47,811 bases of DNA from positions 34,682 to 82,492 of the forward strand of contig DBMI01000087.1 in the NCBI GenBank assembly GCA_002298165.1, given 5' to 3'. Below are positions 42,361 through 47,811 of this stretch, in pieces. Both the position numbers and the translations under genes were made by a program. The stretch's first letter is position 1, and the number at the start of each line of letters is the position of its first letter. The DNA is from Desulfarculales bacterium UBA702 (GTDB lineage: Bacteria; Desulfobacterota; Syntrophobacteria; Syntrophobacterales; Syntrophobacteraceae). Under the pieces are notes generated by a model that was given only the letters and a program-made list of their open reading frames with translations, had not been told where the DNA came from and searched no databases.

Positions 42361-42894
42361 TCAGAAAAAAAAGGTAAAAAACACAAAAATGCCGCCTATA
42401 GTGACCAGGATCGAACCCATCAGCACCATATCCGGCAGGACGGAAAACTCCGTCTCGCCCTGGTTGATGTGTTTTCGGATATAAAAAAACCTCCATCCAG
42501 CCATCAACATTATTACCGCGCCCAGGGTAAAAGCGGCAATTCCCAAAAAGCCCGTGCCATGTGCGATTGCCGGAATGTTTGAATTTGGGGATGCAAGGGC
42601 GTAAGCATTCAGTTGGCGGATCAATATATCAAACCGCTCGATGACGAACCCGAACGCAATGAAAGCAACTCCGGTCCGGCACCAGGCGAGAAAGGTGCGT
42701 TCATTTGCCATATGGTTTCGCTGCCAGGCAAAGAAGGTCGTCTTATCGGAAAGGTCGCAAAATACCTCACATTGGGTTGAGGGGTGAGGCGTTTTTTCCT
42801 CCGCGAAAAGATGCCGCGTCAGCATATATTTTTTCACACCCGGACAGCAGTTTGCAAATTTCTCTTTAATTTCATGTATTGTTTCGGGGATCAT
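42361..42894 (-). CDS. DUF202 family membrane protein
   Basis: 177 residues from the ATG at 42894; ATGs at 42825 and 42711 are alternatives and no good ribosome-binding site marks any of them. The C-terminal 115 residues are a DUF202 domain: ANERTFLAWCRTGVAFIAFG followed by three membrane segments. DUF202 proteins (YidH/YidG type) are small inner-membrane proteins of unknown function, possibly transporter-related. The N-terminal 60-80 residues are soluble, Cys-containing (CCPGVKK, CEVFCDL) and not part of the family. Confidence 0.75.
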   Translation of the reverse strand: MIPETIHEIKEKFANCCPGVKKYMLTRHLFAEEKTPHPSTQCEVFCDLSDKTTFFAWQRNHMANERTFLAWCRTGVAFIAFGFVIERFDILIRQLNAYALASPNSNIPAIAHGTGFLGIAAFTLGAVIMLMAGWRFFYIRKHINQGETEFSVLPDMVLMGSILVTIGGIFVFFTFFF

Positions 42895-43117
42895 TTTAAA
42901 GCTACTCCGTGTACGACAAGGGTTGCGCCGGCACCGCCGGTAATTTGCCAAAAAGGGCACACCTCACCAAAACTAAATTTAATAACTTTGACGGTGGATG
43001 GGAGATCGAGAGCCATGAATTTAGTGATGCAGGTTTATTAGAAAATAGAGAACCTTGTGAGTATATCCAGCTCTTTTTTCCCTGCAGCTTTCGATGCCCT
43101 CAGGCGGTAAGTCTGAT

Positions 43118-44227
43118 CTACCGGAGTTTCAAGGTGGCGAGGGAAAGCAGCGCGAGCAGGCCGGCAACGATCCAGAGGCGGATTACGACCTTTGTTTCCG
43201 CTATTCCCTTGTGTTGCAAGTTATGGTGCAGCGGTGCCCTGTAGAAGATTCTTCGGCCGATCCATTTTACTCCTATTTTGTCCTGGACCTGGCTGGTAAT
43301 GGCTTCTGCAACAAAAAGACCGCCCAGGAGCGGGAAAAGAAGTTCCTGCTTTAGCAGTACGCATATTACGGCCATCGTGCCTCCGATGGCAAGAGAGCCC
43401 GTATCGCCCATGAAAATCTGGGCCGGGTAGGCATTGTACCACAGAAAACCAAGACCCGCTCCGACGAAAGCCGCCCCGAAAATGGTCAGCTCTCCCGCCC
43501 CGCGCAGAAACGGGTAATAAAGATAACTCGAATATATCCTGTTTCCTTCCACGTACGCGAAGATACCGAGCACCGCCACAACGAAAATCGAGGGCGTGAT
43601 GGCCAGTCCGTCAAGCCCATCGGTGATGTTTACCGCATTCGATATGAAGATGACGAAAAGAAATATAAAAAGCCCGTAGAAGTAGGGACCGATGTCAACC
43701 AGTGGATATTTATAGAAGGGAATGCAAATCTTGGTTGCCATGGCGCTTCCCAGAGGAGCGTATGGCCCGACGCATATCCAGGCGAAAATAAGGCTGAAAA
43801 CGCCTTGCAGGATGAGTTTCAAGCGCTCTGAAAGGCCCTTGTCCCCACTTTTCATCCTCACCTTGGAGAGATCGTCCCAGAGTCCGAGAAGGCCGAACCA
43901 GAGCATCCCGGCAAGCGAGCAGAGCATGAATGCATTTTGCCAGTTGCCCCACAGCACCATCGATACGAGCACGGCCCCGATTATAAGCAGCCCTCCCATG
44001 GTAGGGGTACCCCTTTTATCAAAGGCCGAGTGTACCCCCGTTTCCCGCACCTGATCCAGAAAGCAGTTTCGATGAACAAATAAAATGAAACGGCGGCTGA
44101 ACAGGAATATGAAAAGGACTGCGGTAAAGGCGGACATTATCGCCCTGAAGCTGATGTAGTTTACCAGCCTGCAAAAAGAGAAAATGTCCGACAGCGGGAA
44201 GAGGAAGTTGCAGATTTCGTATATCAT
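43118..44227 (-). CDS. mraY: Phospho-N-acetylmuramoyl-pentapeptide-transferase (MraY) homologue
   Basis: A 369-residue, about ten-segment membrane enzyme that transfers phospho-MurNAc-pentapeptide to undecaprenyl phosphate, making lipid I. Family motifs: GTPTMGG (73-79), LWDDLSK with Asp118/Asp119, NAVNITDGLDGLA (198-210) and FMGDTGS (273-279). The usual HHH triad near the C-terminus reads APLHHNLQHKG (His334, His335, Asn336), a departure from most MraY sequences. Its ATG overlaps the end of the MurG-HEAT gene by 4 bp (ATGA), so the two are coupled. No murD, ftsW or other dcw genes are adjacent, so this may be a second MraY or a relocated one. Confidence 0.88.
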   Translation of the reverse strand: MIYEICNFLFPLSDIFSFCRLVNYISFRAIMSAFTAVLFIFLFSRRFILFVHRNCFLDQVRETGVHSAFDKRGTPTMGGLLIIGAVLVSMVLWGNWQNAFMLCSLAGMLWFGLLGLWDDLSKVRMKSGDKGLSERLKLILQGVFSLIFAWICVGPYAPLGSAMATKICIPFYKYPLVDIGPYFYGLFIFLFVIFISNAVNITDGLDGLAITPSIFVVAVLGIFAYVEGNRIYSSYLYYPFLRGAGELTIFGAAFVGAGLGFLWYNAYPAQIFMGDTGSLAIGGTMAVICVLLKQELLFPLLGGLFVAEAITSQVQDKIGVKWIGRRIFYRAPLHHNLQHKGIAETKVVIRLWIVAGLLALLSLATLKLR

Positions 44228-46431
44228 TTCAATTTTCCGGCGGCCTTTCCGGCCGGTAAGCGCAAATCGTAATTCTTGGACCTGCTTGCAGCGCAGCGAT
44301 CCTGGAGTACCGTGAAGGTTTCCTTGATAGTAAAATGCGGTTTGAAATCGGTTGACGTGAGAATAAATGCCGACACTTCCGCGAGCAGGGCGGGCGATGC
44401 TTCGAGGGCGCCGCGATCGATCATGCGCTTCAACCCGTGCAGCGCAGCGTTTCGCACTTGCCAGTAGTGGGCCTCTTTTATGGCAAGGAGGGCTCCTGCT
44501 GCTTCTTCGTCAACTCCCACCTCGCCTACTGCTTTCGCAGCCTCGATCACCACCTCGAAACAGGGATCCGCCATCCGGTTCATCAGCGCATCGAGCCACT
44601 TTGAATCGCTCTCGATAAATCGGCCAAAATGGGCTGCAGTGATGCATGCCTGCGCACGCACCTCAAAATATCCGTCGCTAAGAGCCGCAAACAGACCACG
44701 TTCGACTTCCGGATCAAAATAATCCAGTACCCGCAGGGCCTGGACTATGTTTCGGCGAATGAATCCAACCTGTTGGTAGTCGCCGCCAAAGAGCTTACTC
44801 GCGCGGTTTACCGGGGTCCGGTCCGCAAGCATTTTAAGAAGAGTCGGTATTTTTTCAGTATAACGAGTCAGTCCGATGAGTTTTACCCCCAGGTTGCGGT
44901 CCTCCCAACCCTTGTGGCTGAGGAGTCCGGCGGCCCGGTGCCTGTAATAATCCAGATCGTCGGGGTCACCAACTACTGAAAGTGGATCGAACTGGCGTCC
45001 CATGCTATTGTAAGCAGCACTTAAGGTTTGAAGCAACCCGCTGTTGCTCGTGAGTTCCTTGAAAGGAGTTGAATTATTATCCGAATCACTGAACCGGGTT
45101 TCCCCATAAAGTTCATTCAGGATGCGCTCGCTTGCCCTGCGCTTCAGAAAATGCCTGCTGCTCTCGGACATTGACTTGAGCCGTTCCGCATTGTCGAGAA
45201 GGAGGATGATCTTTTCGGCAAGCACTCTTCCGTCGAGTTTTTCCAGGATTTGGCCTTCTTCCATTATCGTATCTTCATACAGGAGTTCGGCGGCCCCCGC
45301 CGATTTCATTGCGCGAGCATTCATAACCTGGTGATCGCCGGGGAGGTTTGCCTTCGGTATAAGCAGGGCCGGCTTTCCGATTCGTGATATTTCATTGAGG
45401 CTCCCAGCCCCGCTCCTGCAGGCAACAAGCGTACATACCGAGTAAACCTCCGCGATATTGTGGAAATAATCCTGCCGATAATAGAAACCGTCAAGCAGTT
45501 GCTTTTCCTCCGCTGAGAGTGTCTTTTCAATCCGCGCCTCGGTATCTGCTTCCGCATCGTATTCCGACATCGAGGCAAGCCCTATTCCGTGAATCAGAAA
45601 AAGACGGTCCCTGTGCTGGAGGAGAAAGGGAAGGGCATCGACCACCGCCCGGTTGATCGAACGTGCGCCCTGCGAGCCTCCAAAGGCGAATACCACGCTA
45701 CGGTCCGGCGGGATTTTGAACTGGAGATTTTCTCGTGCCTTCTCAGGCGGTATAGGCACAATGGAGTGACGGATCGGATATCCGACGACCGCCCCATTTT
45801 TCGGAAAAAAAGAAAGGGTCTGCGGGAAGGTCAGAAGAACTTTATCCACCCATCTTCCCATCAAAGCGTTCAATTGGCCGGGGATGCTGTTTTGTTCGTG
45901 CAGGAATATCTGCACTGATGCTATCCGGAGTTTCTTGAGGATGAGCGCCGCGGCGATCACCGGAGCGCTGACATAGCCGCCGGTTGCTATTACCCGTTTC
46001 GGCGCAAAGAGGCAAAGCATGATAATGGACTGCGCAACTCCGATGGAGACCACGAACAGGAAGCGCAGGAGTCGAAATGAAATGCGGAAGCCCGGAAAAC
46101 CCTCGGAGGCTACAAAACGCAAACTATAGCCGGCCCGCTTTACAATTATGCTTTCAGCTCTGTTTCTTACGCCGATGTAGAGAAATCGGGCCTCCGGATC
46201 TCGCCCCCTAATCGCTTCGGCAATCGCGAGGGCTGGATTGACATGCCCGCCTGTGCCACCGCCCGACAGCACTATTCGCGTATGGCCGCCGCCAATACCC
46301 CTCCACCGCTTCGCGGCAAGTAAACCCGTTATGAATACCAGGAAAAGTACCCCGGTTATTATCAGCGCTGTCTGCACGTTCTTATTCTCGTTCCGGTTTA
46401 AGAAGTCCGCTCCCGCGGAAACCATAGCCAC
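44224..46431 (-). CDS. MurG-like glycosyltransferase fused to HEAT repeats
   Basis: A 735-residue protein with three parts. A membrane segment (about 21-40) comes first. A GT28 MurG-like domain follows (about 52-445): SGGGTGGHVNPALAIAE (56-72), HEQNSIPGQLN (178-188), FGGSQGA (250-256), RSGAGSLNE (339-347) and GDHQVMNA (365-372). The C-terminal part (about 500-690) is a series of HEAT-like helical pairs (EVRAQACITAAHFGRF, FEVVIEAAKAVGEVGV, QVRNAALHGLKRM). MurG adds GlcNAc to lipid I; residues for UDP-GlcNAc look kept, so lipid II synthesis or a related transfer is expected. Standard MurG is about 355 residues without membrane anchor or HEAT region. The GTG at 46431 is the longest start, with no clear ribosome-binding site. 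The mraY start overlaps its stop. Confidence 0.88.
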   Translation of the reverse strand: MAMVSAGADFLNRNENKNVQTALIITGVLFLVFITGLLAAKRWRGIGGGHTRIVLSGGGTGGHVNPALAIAEAIRGRDPEARFLYIGVRNRAESIIVKRAGYSLRFVASEGFPGFRISFRLLRFLFVVSIGVAQSIIMLCLFAPKRVIATGGYVSAPVIAAALILKKLRIASVQIFLHEQNSIPGQLNALMGRWVDKVLLTFPQTLSFFPKNGAVVGYPIRHSIVPIPPEKARENLQFKIPPDRSVVFAFGGSQGARSINRAVVDALPFLLQHRDRLFLIHGIGLASMSEYDAEADTEARIEKTLSAEEKQLLDGFYYRQDYFHNIAEVYSVCTLVACRSGAGSLNEISRIGKPALLIPKANLPGDHQVMNARAMKSAGAAELLYEDTIMEEGQILEKLDGRVLAEKIILLLDNAERLKSMSESSRHFLKRRASERILNELYGETRFSDSDNNSTPFKELTSNSGLLQTLSAAYNSMGRQFDPLSVVGDPDDLDYYRHRAAGLLSHKGWEDRNLGVKLIGLTRYTEKIPTLLKMLADRTPVNRASKLFGGDYQQVGFIRRNIVQALRVLDYFDPEVERGLFAALSDGYFEVRAQACITAAHFGRFIESDSKWLDALMNRMADPCFEVVIEAAKAVGEVGVDEEAAGALLAIKEAHYWQVRNAALHGLKRMIDRGALEASPALLAEVSAFILTSTDFKPHFTIKETFTVLQDRCAASRSKNYDLRLPAGKAAGKLK

Positions 46432-46522
46432 TAGTCGGTCAGTCAGGCCTGACCGGTAACGTTCGGGGGCAGTGTAATAATTTCAGGCAAAAATATCCAC
46501 AAATGAAAGCTTCTCAGCTACA

Positions 46523-47176
46523 TCATTCCTTTTCGAAAAATGCCCGCTGGATTGTTTCCCACCCGATTGTCCCTTTCCTTATGAGCCGGGGCGCAGAGGC
46601 GCTTGCGTCGACTATTGTGGATGGAAGTCCGCCAGGCAACTCTCCGGAGTCGATTAATCCGTCAGCGCTGAGAAGCAGGTTTGAATCCATCTCTTCCGTA
46701 TGGCAGGGCGGCTTTTCACCTGCCCTGTTTGCGCTGGTCGAGACGAGTAGCCCGCCGGCCGATTCGGCCAGCAGAGCCGCCACCGGATGCGATGAAATTC
46801 GGACAGCGACCTTCCCGGTCCCGGCATGAAGCAGGGGTGAAAGTTTTGGCGAAGCAGGCAATACGAGCGTCAGCGGACCCGGCCAGAAAAGACTCGCCAG
46901 CTTTTCGGCGGCATCGCTCCAGTACGAGACTGCGATCAGGACAGACTCCCTCCGGGAGGCTATCAATGGAAGAGGTTTACTCGAATCTCTGCCTTTCATC
47001 GAGAAGATCCTGTCAACCGCCACCTCCATAAAAGGTATTGCCCCGAGCGCGTAAAAGGTTTCAGTCGGGTAAACAACCACCCCTCCCTCGGCCAGCAGCG
47101 CGGCACCCTCGGATATTGATCCCGGCGGGATTTTTCCGGGTGCGATCTTCCAAATTTTGGGATTCGAATTTTTCAA
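46523..47176 (-). CDS. Sua5/YrdC family threonylcarbamoyl-AMP synthase
   Basis: A 217-residue enzyme that makes threonylcarbamoyl-adenylate for the t6A37 modification of tRNA. YrdC signatures: VVYPTETFYALG (about 34), KGRDSSKPLPL (about 61), WPGPLTLVLP (98) and STSANRAGE (145). The C-terminal extension present in Sua5 proper is missing, so it is the shorter TsaC/YrdC form. The longest frame begins with TTG at 47176 with a weak ribosome-binding site, so the true start is uncertain. It lies 92 bp upstream of the MurG-HEAT gene on the same strand. Confidence 0.88.
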   Translation of the reverse strand: MKNSNPKIWKIAPGKIPPGSISEGAALLAEGGVVVYPTETFYALGAIPFMEVAVDRIFSMKGRDSSKPLPLIASRRESVLIAVSYWSDAAEKLASLFWPGPLTLVLPASPKLSPLLHAGTGKVAVRISSHPVAALLAESAGGLLVSTSANRAGEKPPCHTEEMDSNLLLSADGLIDSGELPGGLPSTIVDASASAPRLIRKGTIGWETIQRAFFEKE

Positions 47177-47294
47177 ATCGGATAAGTCTCAATCTAAGCT
47201 GCTGATTCATCAGGCAGAAATTTGCCGAACCGTATCAAAAAAATACAAAATCATCAAAACATCTTTTAATGTATCGCATTGCCGTGGATATAAA

Positions 47295-47331
47295 AAAACC
47301 GCCTTGAGCCAGTAGGGACCAGGGCGGTTTT
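47295..47331 (-). terminator. Terminator of the Gln-rich gene
   Basis: AAAACCGCC (47295-47303) pairs with GGCGGTTTT (47323-47331); on the minus strand the stem is followed by TTTATATCC, so T7 in a row. It ends the Gln-rich gene 28 bp past its stop. Confidence 0.85.
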
Positions 47332-47358
47332 CCTTGGAGGGGCGGGCTCACGCCAGGT

Positions 47359-47811
47359 CTATCTCGTGAGTACCTGCTGCTGCTGTCTGCGCTGCTGTTC
47401 CGCTGCCGCTTGCTGTTGTCTTTGCTGTGCCTGCTGCTGGGCTTGTGCCTGAGCCTGGCGTTGAGCCTGTATTTGCTGTTGCCTCTGCTGGGCCTGCTGT
47501 TGTGCTGCTGCCTGCTGTCTTTGCTGAGCTTGAGCCTGGGCCTGGCGTTGGGCCTGTGCTTGCTGTTGCCTCTGCTGGGCCTGCTGTTGTGCTATTGCCT
47601 GTTGTCTTTGCTGAGCTTGAGCCTGGGCCTGGCGCTGAGCCTGCGCTTGCTGTTGCCTCTGTAAGGCTTGATTTTGGGATTGCTGTTGGCGTTGCCGCTC
47701 TATTGCCTGTTGTCTTTGTTGCTGCTGTAGCTGCATGTTGCGCTGCTGCTCGGCGCCACGCTGCCCCTGCTGGCCTTGAGCCTGGAGAGCTTGCTGTCGG
47801 CGCTGCTGCTC
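47359..47811 (-). CDS. Gln-rich repeat protein, 5' end beyond the window
   Basis: An open minus-strand frame that continues through the right window edge, so the N-terminus is missing. The visible 150 residues are almost only Gln, Ala and Arg, with a tandem unit of 29 residues (87 bp) built from RQQQAQAQRQAQAQAQ plus QRQQAIAQQQAQQ: two full copies and a shortened third, ending QQQVLTR. Positive charges at regular spacing and high helix propensity suggest a long coiled or amphipathic region. I do not recognise a family; an envelope or surface structural protein is a guess. A strong terminator follows. Confidence 0.7.
   Translation of the reverse strand, partial: EQQRRQQALQAQGQQGQRGAEQQRNMQLQQQQRQQAIERQRQQQSQNQALQRQQQAQAQRQAQAQAQQRQQAIAQQQAQQRQQQAQAQRQAQAQAQQRQQAAAQQQAQQRQQQIQAQRQAQAQAQQQAQQRQQQAAAEQQRRQQQQVLTR
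47370..47700. repeat. 87-bp tandem repeats in the Gln-rich gene
   Basis: About two and a half copies of an 87-bp unit, in frame with the Gln-rich coding sequence, with high identity between copies (the blocks around 47450-47530 and 47535-47620). Such a repeat can change copy number by slippage. Lower-order repetition of CTG/CTGTTG-type triplets is visible inside. Confidence 0.75.

Overview
The window reads like a chromosomal segment of a strictly anaerobic member of the Desulfobacterota (a Syntrophobacter- or Desulfomonile-like deltaproteobacterium). This is inferred from gene content: a CoA-dehydratase-type activase, an NfnAB electron-bifurcating transhydrogenase, a TRAP transporter with a TatT lipoprotein, a GldA/F/G plus DUF4340 ABC system, many PAS and HDOD signalling proteins, and moderately high GC with AT-richer intergenic DNA. 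No rRNA, tRNA, CRISPR array, phage or transposase gene was found. Apart from dispersed palindromic repeats the segment looks like stable housekeeping DNA.

Layout. 0-3.3 kb: a large activase of the 2-hydroxyacyl-CoA dehydratase/benzoyl-CoA reductase activator family (minus strand) with a clear sigma70-type promoter. 3.6-12.4 kb, all minus strand: rpoZ, a small helical protein, dnaJ, a zinc-ribbon protein, the ABC system (ATPase, permease, then GldG-like and DUF4340 proteins, interrupted by a repeat-filled gap), then obg. 13-15.3 kb: nfnAB on the plus strand. 15.4-19.2 kb, minus strand: a PAS histidine kinase with a degenerate ATPase domain, a UspA protein, and a PBP4-type D,D-carboxypeptidase. 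19.7-22 kb, plus strand: a long GAPDH and an AcuB-like CBS-ACT protein. 22.1-31.7 kb, minus strand: a metallo-hydrolase, a SPOR protein, the TatT-DctP-DctQM TRAP operon, a trypsin-Sel1 protein and an S10 peptidase. 31.8-33.4 kb: dinB and uspA. 33.7-38.3 kb, plus strand: inositol-phosphate synthase, then an HDOD protein and a hybrid histidine kinase. 38.5-47.8 kb, minus strand: a small secreted protein, nitroreductase, tautomerase, cytochrome c, DUF488, ketopantoate reductase and DUF202 proteins, an MraY homologue coupled to a MurG-HEAT fusion, a Sua5/YrdC protein, and the end of a glutamine-rich repeat protein that runs off the window.

How genes work together. NfnAB links NADH, NADPH and ferredoxin pools. 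TatT-DctP-DctQM should form one solute importer. The ABC ATPase, permease, GldG-like and DUF4340 proteins look like one envelope machine. MraY plus MurG-HEAT would carry out the two consecutive membrane steps that make lipid I and lipid II. The HDOD protein and hybrid kinase, and the degenerate kinase and UspA protein, are signalling pairs.

The most unusual items are the MurG-HEAT fusion with its translationally coupled, variant MraY; the apparently ATPase-dead sensor kinase coupled to a UspA gene; the 87-bp tandem-repeat glutamine-rich gene at the right edge; the QM-fused TRAP transporter with TatT; and several families of intergenic palindromes.
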